Numbered from the stretch's first letter, positions 9,853 to 18,758 are shown. The stretch: DNA of 64,000 nt from Ravibacter sp037191015 (GCA_037191015.1 JBBCKD010000006.1:186001-250000); one strand, 5' to 3'. The notes: generated by a model from the sequence alone, not told the origin. Numbers and translations are program-made.

Positions 9853-11199
9853 ATGAAAAAATTCAAATATATATACCTGGCGGGAGTCTTGTTGTCACTG
9901 GGGGCATGCGACGTTATCGACCAGGAGCCCGTCGACGCCGTTTCGAACGAGCAGCTGTTTACCAAAGGAGCCGACGCCCAGGCTGCCATTATCGGGGCCT
10001 ACAAAGGCGTGCTGGACAACGGGTTCAACTACATGGTGATGGCTGAGCTGCCCACCAAAAATGTAAGGGGGAATGCGCTCAACAGGCAGTTTGAGCAGAT
10101 CAATAACCTGCAGTTCCTGGATGACAACGGGTACTACAACCAGCTCTGGACGCAGAATTACCTGATCATCAACCGGGTAAATGTGATCCTGCAGCGGGTG
10201 CCCGGGATTGAAGATCCTTCTTTTTCCGCGACTCAGAAAGCGCAGATCCTGGCCGAGGCACGTATGCTCAGGGCCCATGCCTATTTTAACCTGATCCGCT
10301 ACTTCTCCGATGTACCGCTGATTACCGAACCTACGGCATCGCCCGACCTACCCTCTCTGCAGGTATCGCGCGATAACGCCAGCCTCATCTATAGCCAGGT
10401 ATTTGAGGATCTCGAGATTGCCAGGAGGGATTTGCCGGAGTCCTACGGCAATGCTTTACAGACGAAGGGAAGGGTTACGAAGGCTGCGGCGCACGCCCTG
10501 GCGGTCAGAATTTTCCTTTTCAGGAAGGAATATGACAAAGCAATTGCGGCTGCCGACGATATCCTCCAGAAGAAGAGCACGCTGAACAATACGTATGCGG
10601 CGCTCTTTGAGGATAAGAATGCGGACGAATCGATTTGGGAGCTGCAGTACGATAACCTGAACCCGAATACAATTGCGGGAACCTATTTGCCTCCCGCTCT
10701 CGGAGGTACGCGTATGATCCAGGTACATCCCGATATTGTGGCTGCTTATGAGGCCGGGGATTTGCGGAAGGCTGCCACCTTCGGATTTGCCAACGATGAG
10801 GAATATGTGAAAAAGTATACAAGAAGGGTTTCAAGGGATGATAATTTTATCATTTTCCGACTGGCGGAAGTGCTGCTCTCCAAAGCAGAAGCTCTTGCCG
10901 AGACTTCCTATCCGAATCCGGCGGCATTGTCCTTGCTGAACCAGATCAGGACCCGTGCCGGGCTTGCTGCGTTAACTGCTGCCGATGTGCCTGATCCGGC
11001 TTCGTTCAGAGAACGCCTGTATAAAGAAAGAAGGCTGGAGTTATGCTATGAGGGCCATTCCTGGTTTGACCTGGTACGGACTGACCGCATTGGCGCTGAG
11101 CTCGGCCTGACAGATCCGAAATACAAGCTCTGGCCTGTGCCGGCAGTCGAAATCCTGAGAAACCCGAACCTGCTTCCGCAGAATCCGGGATATGAATAG
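9853..11199 (+). CDS. SusD/RagB-family outer membrane lipoprotein (locus 1)
   Basis: 448 residues with lipoprotein signal peptide and lipobox (SLGAC, Cys19), then CDVIDQEPVDAVSNEQLFT, typical of SusD N-termini. TPR-like helices follow (AQILAEARMLRAHAYFNLIRYFSDVPLI), and the C-terminal SusD signature RERLYKERRLELCYEGHSWFDLVRT leads to PVPAVEILRNPNLLPQNPGYE. It is on the short side for the family. Known role: the surface lid of the SusC transporter that captures oligosaccharide. It starts 34 bases after SusC and ends the operon; a strong hairpin terminator starts 14 bases beyond its stop. Confidence 0.95.
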   Translation: MKKFKYIYLAGVLLSLGACDVIDQEPVDAVSNEQLFTKGADAQAAIIGAYKGVLDNGFNYMVMAELPTKNVRGNALNRQFEQINNLQFLDDNGYYNQLWTQNYLIINRVNVILQRVPGIEDPSFSATQKAQILAEARMLRAHAYFNLIRYFSDVPLITEPTASPDLPSLQVSRDNASLIYSQVFEDLEIARRDLPESYGNALQTKGRVTKAAAHALAVRIFLFRKEYDKAIAAADDILQKKSTLNNTYAALFEDKNADESIWELQYDNLNPNTIAGTYLPPALGGTRMIQVHPDIVAAYEAGDLRKAATFGFANDEEYVKKYTRRVSRDDNFIIFRLAEVLLSKAEALAETSYPNPAALSLLNQIRTRAGLAALTAADVPDPASFRERLYKERRLELCYEGHSWFDLVRTDRIGAELGLTDPKYKLWPVPAVEILRNPNLLPQNPGYE

Positions 11200-11212
11200 C
11201 TAGCGATAGATA

Positions 11213-11265
11213 GGGTAAAAATAGGGGTCCCTGCGCGAATCGCACAGGGACCCCTATTTTTACCC
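11213..11265. terminator. Bidirectional intrinsic terminator with perfect 21-bp stem
   Basis: The left arm at 11213-11233 (GGGTAAAAATAGGGGTCCCTG, one arm) and the right arm at 11245-11265 are exact reverse complements around an 11-base loop. Each arm carries an A or T tract at its outer part, so it can end transcription from the SusD side and from the convergent Rpn-like gene. Confidence 0.85.
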
Positions 11266-11268
11266 GTT

Positions 11269-11368
11269 CACGCTGCCTGGCTTCGCGTTTCAGCTGCGCA
11301 TACTCGTCCCCGTTCATCATTCCCGGATAAAGCGCTTGCGATTTTGGGGTATAACGAGATCTTTCCAC
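11269..11368 (-). pseudogene. Possible remnant of a SusC-like receptor gene
   Basis: On the minus strand, upstream of the terminator arm, a short frame reads ALYPGMMNGDEYAQLKREA, flanked by RSRYTPKSQ and RQRER. The block MMNGDEYAQLKREA resembles the segment that follows the plug domain in SusC proteins (compare FVNSLRFANAINEAATN and MVNSWEYAEMVNEAYQY in this window). The frame opens abruptly and runs into the terminator hairpin, with no start region or other SusC motif nearby. It is probably a scrap left by recombination. Coincidence cannot be excluded on so short a match. Confidence 0.3.
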
Positions 11369-11443
11369 GGAACGTGCCTGTCCCCGGATCCTGCCGACGG
11401 GAAGACCGGCAGTGACGCAATGTTAAAAAATAAAAGAAAATGA

Positions 11444-12517
11444 TTATCCCTTGAGTTGTTCCCGGATTCTCTTTACAAATCCGGAAGGTACCGAAGCTAT
11501 TGCAGCGATCTCCTTGTCGCTGAAACGGCCGGAAGCAATAAGATTACGGATGACTTCTGCTTCTTTTTGAAGTATAGCTTCTCTTTCCTGAAGTAAAGCT
11601 TGCTTCTCCTGGTGTATCGCTTGTCTCTCTTGGTGTACCGCTTGCTTCTCCTGATGTACCGCTTGCTTTTCCTGGTGTATAGCTTGCTTTTCCTGATGTA
11701 TAGCTTCCTTCTCCTGATATATAGCTTCCTTCTCCTGATGTATAGCTTCTTTTTCCTTTTGTATTGTTTCCTTTTCCTGGCGGGCAGCTGCTTCCTCTCT
11801 GCGCCTCTCTTCCTTAAAGGTGTAGGCATCCCAGCGGCGTTTCTGGCTTACATCATACATAGCTCTCTCTTTTTTGCTTAGTTGACTATATTCAGCTATA
11901 TCAAACAGCTTTTCAAATACGGGCTTCCGGAGAAATACAGGCAATTTATCCAGCTGCGACAGGTTGGTCAGCACGTACAACCATTTATCAAGATCGCTTT
12001 CCAACGCCGTTTCCTCTTTCACAAAATTAACCAATTCGATATAGAAAAAGCCCAGCTCCCGGTAAAAAACCTCGCCCGACTCCCTGTTGCACAGGGCTAT
12101 ATCATGCAGGTACCGCCCGTCGCTGCCTCCCGGCATGGCAAAGCCGTCCATGAGCACGATCTGGTAGACCTCGCTGACCTGGTAGTTCCATTCTGCACGC
12201 CGTCCTTTAGGCGCCTGGTCGGCTATAAGCTTGCTGACGTAATAGAGCATCCTTTTCTTGAATGCGGCCTGGTGGCTTCGCTGCACCTCGATCAGGAACC
12301 TGGCCCCGTCATCGCCGGTGCAGGTCAGGTCGAAAACTACCGAGCCGATGTCTTTTGCCTCGCCGGGATGTTCGTTTTTGTTGTAGACCAGGTCGACGAC
12401 TGTTTTTCTGCCGCAGAATACACTGTTGATGAAGCTGATGAGCAGATCTTTGTTGGGCTCTGTGCCGAAAATACGCTTAACGGAAAAATCCGTTAGCGGA
12501 TCAATGTATTTTGTCAT
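11444..12517 (-). CDS. Rpn-family / PD-(D/E)XK nuclease (transposase-like) protein
   Basis: 357 residues. The N-terminal part (1-100) is the PDDEXK_2 / Rpn fold: MTKYIDPLTDFSVKRIFGTEPNKD-type opening, Asp63 in VVFDLTC, then EVQ at 77-79, the catalytic D...ExQ/K pattern, followed by SHQAAFKKRMLYYVSKLIADQ. Residues about 247-320 form a run of heptads (unit AIHQEKQ and variants), probably a long helical stalk or coiled coil. The end, SDKEIAAIASVPSGFVKRIREQLKG, is the usual helix-turn-helix-like tail. Known role: Rpn proteins are recombination-promoting nucleases; cellular duties of Bacteroidota members are unclear. It is convergent with locus 1 and divergent from the sigma gene at 12694. The near-identical repeats suggest length variation between strains. 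Confidence 0.85.
   Translation of the reverse strand: MTKYIDPLTDFSVKRIFGTEPNKDLLISFINSVFCGRKTVVDLVYNKNEHPGEAKDIGSVVFDLTCTGDDGARFLIEVQRSHQAAFKKRMLYYVSKLIADQAPKGRRAEWNYQVSEVYQIVLMDGFAMPGGSDGRYLHDIALCNRESGEVFYRELGFFYIELVNFVKEETALESDLDKWLYVLTNLSQLDKLPVFLRKPVFEKLFDIAEYSQLSKKERAMYDVSQKRRWDAYTFKEERRREEAAARQEKETIQKEKEAIHQEKEAIYQEKEAIHQEKQAIHQEKQAVHQEKQAVHQERQAIHQEKQALLQEREAILQKEAEVIRNLIASGRFSDKEIAAIASVPSGFVKRIREQLKG
11558..11779 (-). repeat. In-frame 21-bp tandem repeat array within the Rpn-like gene
   Basis: About ten 21-base units encode heptads such as AIHQEKQ, AVHQEKQ, AIYQEKE. The inner units are nearly identical at DNA level (plus strand variants of TAGCTTGCTTTTCCTGATG). Because 21 is divisible by 3, slippage would change stalk length and leave the frame intact. 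Confidence 0.85.
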
Positions 12518-12590
12518 GACGGGTAGTACGTATAGTTAGCTAATAAGCACAAATATAGCGCTGATATAACCAAAGATGTTGAAAAGAGCA

Positions 12591-12622
12591 TTGGATTTTT
12601 CTTGTTTTATTTGTTAAATTTG
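12591..12622 (+). promoter_or_regulatory. Candidate housekeeping promoter of the lone sigma gene
   Basis: TAAATTTG at 12615-12622 fits the Bacteroidota -7 consensus TAnnTTTG exactly. TTGG at 12591-12594, 20 bases upstream, is an imperfect -33 TTTG at the expected spacing. It sits about 72 bases before the sigma start. The -33 match is weak. Confidence 0.45.
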
Positions 12623-12639
12623 ACTCTCATAAGTCTATT

Positions 12640-12679
12640 GCAGCATTTGCCCCGGCCCGCAAACGGGTTCCGGGGACGT
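12640..12679 (+). other. Leader motif and GC-rich hairpin before sigma gene
   Basis: GCAGCATTTGCCCCGG repeats the motif at 3451 with one difference. It continues into a stem CCCCGG-CCCG / CGGG-(TT)-CCGGGG around CAAA. It lies between the candidate promoter and the sigma start, so it is probably transcribed as 5' leader. Confidence 0.45.
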
Positions 12680-12693
12680 AACTACCGGTTGGT

Positions 12694-13275
12694 ATGGAGG
12701 TAACAGAAAAAGAGTTACTTAGAAGAAGCGCCTTTGGCGACAGACATGCCTTTTCGGTATTGTATACCAACCATTTGTCCCAGCTTATCAGGTACCTCTA
12801 CCTGTTCAACCCGGTGCGGGAGGATAATGAGGAGATTATCCAGGATGTCTTCCTTAAGATCTGGGAACGGAAAGAAGTGCTGGCAGAATTAGACTCTTTC
12901 AAGGCGTACGTGTTTAAGGTTTCAAAGAACCTGTTGCTGGACAGGCTCCGCCGGAATAAGATAGAAAAGAAAGTGCTCTCGCTGATGGCCCCCGATACGG
13001 AAGACAGCGGCGTGAGGCTCGACGACGAGCTTTGTTATAAGGAATACCAGTCGGTAGCAGGGCTGGCGCTGGACCGGCTCACAGAAAAGAGACGCTATAT
13101 TTTTGAACTTCGTACAAAGGAAGGACTATCGCTGGATGAAATAGCGGATAAGCTGAAGATCTCGAAATCCGTTGTCAAGAAACAATACTATGCTGCTTCT
13201 TCTTCAATTATGGAATATCTCCGGAACAGGGGGGAAATGACAATCAGTATCGTCGTTTGTCTTATACTATTCTGA
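12694..13275 (+). CDS. ECF sigma factor, FecI-like, without adjacent FecR
   Basis: 193 residues. Sigma region 2 is seen in FSVLYTNHLSQLIRYLYLF and EDNEEIIQDVFLKIWERKE; region 4 in LALDRLTEKRRYIFELRTKEGLSLDEIADKLKISKSVVKKQYYAASS. It ends in a short hydrophobic tail (MTISIVVCLILF), common in Bacteroidota ECF sigmas. The normal partner gene, a FecR, is not next. Instead 240 bases follow, containing the element GGGGTGCT-N12-GTACGTCT, and then a second sigma gene. The same element precedes the sigma-less FecR at 23930, so that FecR is the best candidate for its anti-sigma partner (inference). Alternatively the true partner is elsewhere in the genome. Confidence 0.9.
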   Translation: MEVTEKELLRRSAFGDRHAFSVLYTNHLSQLIRYLYLFNPVREDNEEIIQDVFLKIWERKEVLAELDSFKAYVFKVSKNLLLDRLRRNKIEKKVLSLMAPDTEDSGVRLDDELCYKEYQSVAGLALDRLTEKRRYIFELRTKEGLSLDEIADKLKISKSVVKKQYYAASSSIMEYLRNRGEMTISIVVCLILF

Positions 13276-13312
13276 CAATCTGATTTTTACAGAATTTTTT
13301 TTCCGGTACAAA

Positions 13313-13340
13313 GGGGTGCTGGCCGGGGATCTGTACGTCT
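13313..13340 (+). promoter_or_regulatory. Two-block ECF promoter-like element, copy A
   Basis: GGGGTGCT at 13313-13320, 12 bases, then GTACGTCT at 13333-13340, preceded by a T tract (ttttttttcc). Both blocks and the spacing are identical to 23893-23920. CGTC-type -10 boxes are common for ECF sigma factors. It lies 37 bases after the lone sigma gene and about 175 bases before the locus 2 sigma start. Confidence 0.6.
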
Positions 13341-13514
13341 AAGCAATTCCAAAGAGACTCCAACCGGGGCTTCAGTCTTGTAGTTTATCACGACAGGCTA
13401 CAGTTGATTTAACATCAGGCAGATCTCTGTTGTTAAAAAAAATGCTGCGCAGAGGTAGGGGGTTGGAAGAAAAACTTTACATCCATAGTAAAGGAGTATA
13501 AAATATTCTGCAGA

Positions 13515-14156
13515 ATGAGTCACCCGCCAAATGACAGAAAACCGGACAGAAATGATGACCGGCGGAAAAATGTAGCGATGAGCCAAACACCGGCACGGAA
13601 TCCGGCAGCCTCAGTTGCCGACAGGGAATTTTTTATCCGGCAGGCTTTTGAACGTGACCCGGTCAGCGGTTACGAGCTGCTTTTCCGGCGCTACTATGGG
13701 GTTTTATGCAGCCACGCAGTGAGATATGTTTATACAAAGGAGGTAGCGGAAGACCTTGTTTCCGATATCTTCCATTCGTTCTGGGAGAAAGCCAGCTATA
13801 AAAAAGTTACCGTCTCATTCCGGGCCTACCTGTTTGAAGCCGTAAGGCACAAATGCTTCAATTACCTCAAGTGGGAATTCAGCAGGGAAAGCAACGAGGA
13901 GCTGCCAGGCTACGATCTTGAATCGCCTGCGCTTCAACCGCATGATATAATGGAATTTGACGAACTCTGTATGCGCATTGAAAAAACGATGGATTCGCTT
14001 CCTCCTCAATGTAAAAAAGTATTCCTGATGCACCGGTTTGAAGGCAAAAGCTACCCCGAGATCGCGGGAAGCCTGAACGTATCCCTGAAGGCGGTGGAGG
14101 CCCATATCAGTAAGGCGCTCGCCATATTCCGGAAAATATTCCTGATTTCATTATGA
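13515..14156 (+). CDS. ECF sigma factor, FecI-like (locus 2)
   Basis: 213 residues from ATG 13515; ATG 13578 is an alternative that removes a charged leader. Region 2 is in YELLFRRYYGVLCSHAVRYV and EDLVSDIFHSFWEKA; region 4 in MDSLPPQCKKVFLMHRFEGKSYPEIAGSLNVSLKAVEAHISKALAIFRK. The FecR gene overlaps its end by four bases (ATGA), so translation is coupled and the two are partners. SusC and SusD follow in the same direction. An element of the type found before FecR at 23930 lies upstream at 13313-13340, so another sigma factor may switch this locus on. Confidence 0.92.
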   Translation: MSHPPNDRKPDRNDDRRKNVAMSQTPARNPAASVADREFFIRQAFERDPVSGYELLFRRYYGVLCSHAVRYVYTKEVAEDLVSDIFHSFWEKASYKKVTVSFRAYLFEAVRHKCFNYLKWEFSRESNEELPGYDLESPALQPHDIMEFDELCMRIEKTMDSLPPQCKKVFLMHRFEGKSYPEIAGSLNVSLKAVEAHISKALAIFRKIFLISL

Positions 14157-15163
14157 AACCTACCTTATCAAAAGACATGCTGTTCTCCTATTTTTCGGGG
14201 CGCGCTACTTCATTGCAAAAAAAGCTTATTGAGGAGTGGCTCGGGGAGGCGGGAAGTTTGGAATTGTACTATGAATGGCTCGAGGAATGGGAAAGATCCC
14301 AACCTCATTTTTTACCGGATACGGAGCGGGCGTGGAAGAAAAACAAGGAGCGGATCAATGGAGGTGTTGCAGAAGATATCCCGGCAAGAGTCGTCAAAAC
14401 TTCAGTCAATTCTTTCCGGGCCTGGCTCTACCGGGATGCCGTCTGGAAAACAGCGTTGTGCCTTGTAGTATTAGGCTTAAGTTTTTACAGCTTTCGCGAT
14501 TTCATATTGTACCGTCAGTATAGCACAGCCTACGGAGAGCTTCGTACCGTAACCCTCGAAGACAACAGCCTGGTCGTGCTGAATGCAAATTCGAAGCTCC
14601 GCGTACCACGCCTGGGCTTTGGTTTACGGCATCGCGAAGTTTTCCTTACCGGAGAAGCAGAGTTTGTAGTAAGCAAGACGGCAGATAGTAAAAAATTTAC
14701 CGTACACACGCCCGACCGGAGCAAGATCACCGTGCTCGGAACGGAGTTCGTTGTCTACACGCGGGAAAGAGGAACGAGGATCGTGCTGAATAAAGGGAAG
14801 GTGCAGCTGACCTCTTCCGATATCAGCCAGTCTTCGGTGACATTATCGCCCGGCGATAGGGCGAGTATCTCTGCCGGGGGTAAAATAAAGCTGGAAAAAC
14901 TGACTGCAGAGCAGCTAGACGCCCAGAATACCTGGAAGGAGCACAGGTTTGTGTTCGACCGGACACCCCTTCCGGAAGTAGGCGTACGGCTCAACGAAAT
15001 ATTCGGCGTACAAATCACAATAGCCGATAAAATGCTTTCCACTAAGGAAATTACCGGATCATATAAAGCCCAGACGCTGGATGAATTTCTGGATGTTCTG
15101 TCCGAGATGATCGATATCCGCGTTGCCCGGAAGAATAACGAAGTCCTGTTATTCTCAAAATAA
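14153..15163 (+). CDS. FecR-family anti-sigma factor (locus 2)
   Basis: 336 residues. N-terminal sigma-binding region (1-95) opening SKDMLFSYFSGRATSLQKKLIEEWL, one membrane span near 100-118 (TALCLVVLGLSFYSF), a periplasmic FecR domain (VTLEDNSLVVLNANSKLRV, EVFLTGEAEFVV, KITVLGTEFVVYT) and a C-terminal STN-like module (FDRTPLPEVGVRLNEIFGVQITIA, then ITGSYKAQTLDEFLDVLSEM). The start overlaps the sigma stop by four bases. Known role: membrane relay between the STN domain of SusC and the sigma factor. Confidence 0.92.
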   Translation: MKPTLSKDMLFSYFSGRATSLQKKLIEEWLGEAGSLELYYEWLEEWERSQPHFLPDTERAWKKNKERINGGVAEDIPARVVKTSVNSFRAWLYRDAVWKTALCLVVLGLSFYSFRDFILYRQYSTAYGELRTVTLEDNSLVVLNANSKLRVPRLGFGLRHREVFLTGEAEFVVSKTADSKKFTVHTPDRSKITVLGTEFVVYTRERGTRIVLNKGKVQLTSSDISQSSVTLSPGDRASISAGGKIKLEKLTAEQLDAQNTWKEHRFVFDRTPLPEVGVRLNEIFGVQITIADKMLSTKEITGSYKAQTLDEFLDVLSEMIDIRVARKNNEVLLFSK

Positions 15164-15224
15164 AGTAGCAGCGATTGCTTAGAAAAATGTTCCTAACTGT
15201 TCCTAACCCTGAACCTTTTATCAT

Positions 15225-18200
15225 ATGGAAAGAAAACCAACTTTTTTCAGAATTCTGTGCTGCATTGCCTGGATAGGGATATCCCCGTCCCTGGCAACGG
15301 CCCAGGCGCTTGCTTTTACCCGGCAGAGCCCGCCCAAACAGGAAAGTTTCCAGGCAAGCTCTGTCAGTCTGAGGGAAGTACTGCTGCGTCTCAAGGAGAC
15401 GTATAAGGTCGATCTGCTCTTCGAGGAGCAGCTCCTGGAGAACCGCAGCGTACCGGGAAACCTGATAATCCCTGCCGCCACCCTGGAGCAAAACCTCGAC
15501 AGGCTGGTACAGGCAGCCGGGTTGCGTTACCGGAAGACGAAGGAGAAAACCTACGTGATACTGGCTTCAAAACGGAAAAATCACAACGAATCGCCGGATG
15601 CCCTGCCGTCTTCCGGCTCCAGGCAGCGGCATAGCGCAGGTCATCCTGCGTCAGAGTATTCTGTTGAGCCGCCTGCTCTGGAAAGAAACGTTATCGGGGT
15701 CAGGGGGACGGTAACCGATGAAAAAGGCGACGGTTTGCCGGGCGTAAGCATATTGGTTAAAGGTACCCAGCTGGGAACCGCCACCGACGGGAAGGGGAAT
15801 TTTACACTGGATGTGCCGGATGAGAATGCTGTGCTGGTGTTTTCTTTTGTAGGGTACGTGAGCCAGGAAGTGGCGGTAGAAGGCAGGACTTCTATCGAAG
15901 TATCACTGAAAGCGGACGAAAAGGCGCTGGAAGAGGTGGTAGTGGTAGGCTACGGAACCCAGAAGAAAGTAAATCTTACAGGCGCCGTAAGCCAGGTAGG
16001 CTCTGAAAGGCTCGAAAACAGGCCCGTCAACAACATGGACCAGGCTCTTCAGGGAGTTTCACCGGGTTTGAATGTCACCACAAATACCACAATGGGGGGA
16101 GAACCAAACGCCAGGATGGGAATTAACATTCGCGGCATAGGCTCTCTTTCAGGCGGCGCACCCTGGATACTGGTAGACGGTACTCCCATGGATATGAATT
16201 CGATAAACCCTGCTGATGTAGAATCTGTTTCGATCCTGAAGGATGCGGCATCAACGGCCATCTACGGTTCCAGGGCGGCTTACGGGGTGATACTCATTAC
16301 GACAAAGTCGGGAAAAGGGTCCGAAAAAATAAAGACCGACTACAGCAACAATTTTTCCTGGGCGCAGCCGACGAATATGCCGGGATTTGTGAATTCGCTG
16401 CGATTTGCAAATGCCATCAATGAAGCAGCTACGAATTCGGGTCAGAATGCGATATTTTCGGATGAAACAATAGAGCGGATCATCCAGTACCAGAAAGATC
16501 CGGTCAATACGCCCTCTATGGTAGCCGACCCGAGGGATCCCAACGGGTGGGGCTACTGGAATCAGGGCAACGCCAATACCGATTGGTGGGATATGCTCTA
16601 TAAGGATTTCGCATTTTCACAGAGGCATAATGTAGGAATAAGCGGATCGTCAAAGAGTACGAATTTTTATGTCGGTATGGGTTGGCTCAGCGATGCAGGT
16701 AAGTTCAATTTTGCAAATGAAAAGTTCGACCGTTTTAACCTGGCTTCCAATCTTTCGCTAAAGGTATCAGACCGGCTCACCTTTTTTCTGAAAGCGAAAT
16801 TTAACAGGAGCTTCCAGAATTATCTCATCGCGCAGGATGTAAACAACCGTCACCAGGTATTCGGAATGATGGCGATCTCGTGGCCGACCGACCCGGTCTA
16901 TACTCCCAACGGTGACTATGCATTGGATAAAAACCTTCCCGGGGTGCTTCAGAACGGCGGAAGCGACAAACAGTATACGACCGATTTGTGGTTTAATCCT
17001 TCCGTTCAGTTGCAGCTTAATAAAGACTGGAAGGTAAATGCAGATCTCAGCTACAACTTTTATGGCTACAAAAGAGGACACCACCGTGCCGTAGTGTGGG
17101 GTTTGGCTACCGACGGCGTCACACCTATCAGGCACTACAGCCAGAACTGGAACAGGATGAGTCAGCAGGTGACGCACAATGAATATATCACCTCTAATAT
17201 CTACACCGACTACTCCAAACAGCTGGGCCGTCATTATTTCAGTGTTCTGCTCGGAGGGCAGGCTGAGCTGTCCAATAACATGCTCCTCAGCGGCTGGCGC
17301 AGGGACCTCGTAACCGAGTCGGTACCTGCTATACGGACTGCGATAGGTGCTATGGACGTGGCGGATAACATGTCCCACTGGTCGACGCTGGGTACCTTCG
17401 CGCGGGTTTCGTATAATTTTAACGAAAAATATCTGCTGGAGTTGAACGGCAGGTATGACGGTTCCTCAAGGTTTCAGAAAGGCAGAAGGTGGGGGTTTTT
17501 CCCTTCGGCCGCGATAGGATACAATATCTGGAAGGAAGATTTCTGGAGACCGATCGGAGATGTAATCAATACTTTTAAGCTGAGGGCCTCCTATGGTGTG
17601 CTGGGTAACCAGAACGTGGCCAACTACCTGCACGAAGAGACGATCCCGATTGTTACGAACCTGGCCTGGATTATGGGAAGCAGCCGGCCGGTATATTCGA
17701 CGGTTCCGTCAAACAGGAGTATCGGTCTGACCTGGGAGAGCGCCGAGACCGTGAATTTCGGAGTGGATGCCGAAGCCCTCGATAACAGGCTGACTTTTAC
17801 GGCGGAGTGGTATAACAGGACGACCCGCAATATGTTCGGGCCCGGCGAAACACTTCCCGCTTCCTACGGGGCGAGTGTTCCTCTGAAGAACAATGCCACC
17901 CTCTCGACCAAGGGGATCGAGCTTTCTGTGGGGTGGCGCCAGACCGTCAACAATAACTTCGGTTATAACGTCAACCTGATTTTTTCAGACAATAAAACGA
18001 TCATTAAGAAATACAATAACCCGACCAGGCTGATCTCCAATTTCTATGAAGGACAGACTTACGGTGAAATCTGGGGCTTTGAAACGGAAGGCTTGTTCCA
18101 GACAAACCAGGAGGCAGTTGAATGGGCAGATCAGTCGCAACTGTACAGCATATGGGGGGCGGGCGATGTCAAATACAAAGACCTGAACGGAGACGGGAGA

Positions 18201-18758
18201 ATAACCCGCGGCAACCAGACGGTCGACGATCCCGGCGACCTGAAAGTAATCGGCAATACCTCTCCCAGGTTTCTCTACGGGCTGAACCTGTCCATGAATT
18301 ACAAGCTTTTCGACTTTAGCATGTTCTGGCAGGGAGTAGGCAAAAGGGATCTCTGGATGGGGAGCCAGGTTTTCTTCGGATACGGCGCGGCCTGGACCGC
18401 TGTAGTACTGCAGGAGCACAGTGTTAATTTCTGGAGCCCGGAAAATCCCGGAGGTTATTTCGCCAGACCCTACCTGACGGCAGAGAACAACAAGAATCAG
18501 CAGGTCCAGTCCAGGTTCCTGCAGGATGCTTCTTACCTCAGGCTCAAGAATATGCAGCTGGGATTTAATGTTCCCCAGCAACTGACAAAAAAGGTCGGCA
18601 TAGAAAGAACGCGTTTGTATGTGAGCGGAGAAAATATTCTGACTCTTTCGAAGATCATGAAATCTTTTGATCCCGAAGCGAATGTCAGCGGGAGCTCGTC
18701 TCCCCTCGTATACCCGCTATCAAGATCCTTTTCCCTGGGAGTAAACGTTTCATTTTAA
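15225..18758 (+). CDS. SusC/RagA-family TonB-dependent receptor with STN domain (locus 2)
   Basis: 1177 residues. Signal peptide (CCIAWIGISPSLATAQA), STN domain about 40-115, a variable linker, carboxypeptidase-D-like domain from about 158 (GTVTDEKGDGLPGVSILVKG), TonB-box-like LEEVVVVGYG near 236-244, plug (MDQALQGVSPGLNV, VESVSILKDAASTAIYGSRAAYGVI), then the barrel with the usual Bacteroidota signatures and final SLGVNVSF. Many Trp and Asn residues in barrel loops are consistent with a glycan transporter. It follows its FecR by 61 bases and SusD begins 12 bases after its stop, so all belong to one operon. The substrate cannot be read from sequence. Confidence 0.95.
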   Translation: MERKPTFFRILCCIAWIGISPSLATAQALAFTRQSPPKQESFQASSVSLREVLLRLKETYKVDLLFEEQLLENRSVPGNLIIPAATLEQNLDRLVQAAGLRYRKTKEKTYVILASKRKNHNESPDALPSSGSRQRHSAGHPASEYSVEPPALERNVIGVRGTVTDEKGDGLPGVSILVKGTQLGTATDGKGNFTLDVPDENAVLVFSFVGYVSQEVAVEGRTSIEVSLKADEKALEEVVVVGYGTQKKVNLTGAVSQVGSERLENRPVNNMDQALQGVSPGLNVTTNTTMGGEPNARMGINIRGIGSLSGGAPWILVDGTPMDMNSINPADVESVSILKDAASTAIYGSRAAYGVILITTKSGKGSEKIKTDYSNNFSWAQPTNMPGFVNSLRFANAINEAATNSGQNAIFSDETIERIIQYQKDPVNTPSMVADPRDPNGWGYWNQGNANTDWWDMLYKDFAFSQRHNVGISGSSKSTNFYVGMGWLSDAGKFNFANEKFDRFNLASNLSLKVSDRLTFFLKAKFNRSFQNYLIAQDVNNRHQVFGMMAISWPTDPVYTPNGDYALDKNLPGVLQNGGSDKQYTTDLWFNPSVQLQLNKDWKVNADLSYNFYGYKRGHHRAVVWGLATDGVTPIRHYSQNWNRMSQQVTHNEYITSNIYTDYSKQLGRHYFSVLLGGQAELSNNMLLSGWRRDLVTESVPAIRTAIGAMDVADNMSHWSTLGTFARVSYNFNEKYLLELNGRYDGSSRFQKGRRWGFFPSAAIGYNIWKEDFWRPIGDVINTFKLRASYGVLGNQNVANYLHEETIPIVTNLAWIMGSSRPVYSTVPSNRSIGLTWESAETVNFGVDAEALDNRLTFTAEWYNRTTRNMFGPGETLPASYGASVPLKNNATLSTKGIELSVGWRQTVNNNFGYNVNLIFSDNKTIIKKYNNPTRLISNFYEGQTYGEIWGFETEGLFQTNQEAVEWADQSQLYSIWGAGDVKYKDLNGDGRITRGNQTVDDPGDLKVIGNTSPRFLYGLNLSMNYKLFDFSMFWQGVGKRDLWMGSQVFFGYGAAWTAVVLQEHSVNFWSPENPGGYFARPYLTAENNKNQQVQSRFLQDASYLRLKNMQLGFNVPQQLTKKVGIERTRLYVSGENILTLSKIMKSFDPEANVSGSSSPLVYPLSRSFSLGVNVSF

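Noticed and set aside
11558..11779. CRISPR-like regular repeats
   Set aside because: Units are contiguous 21-mers without spacers and are in frame with a protein; no cas genes are present.
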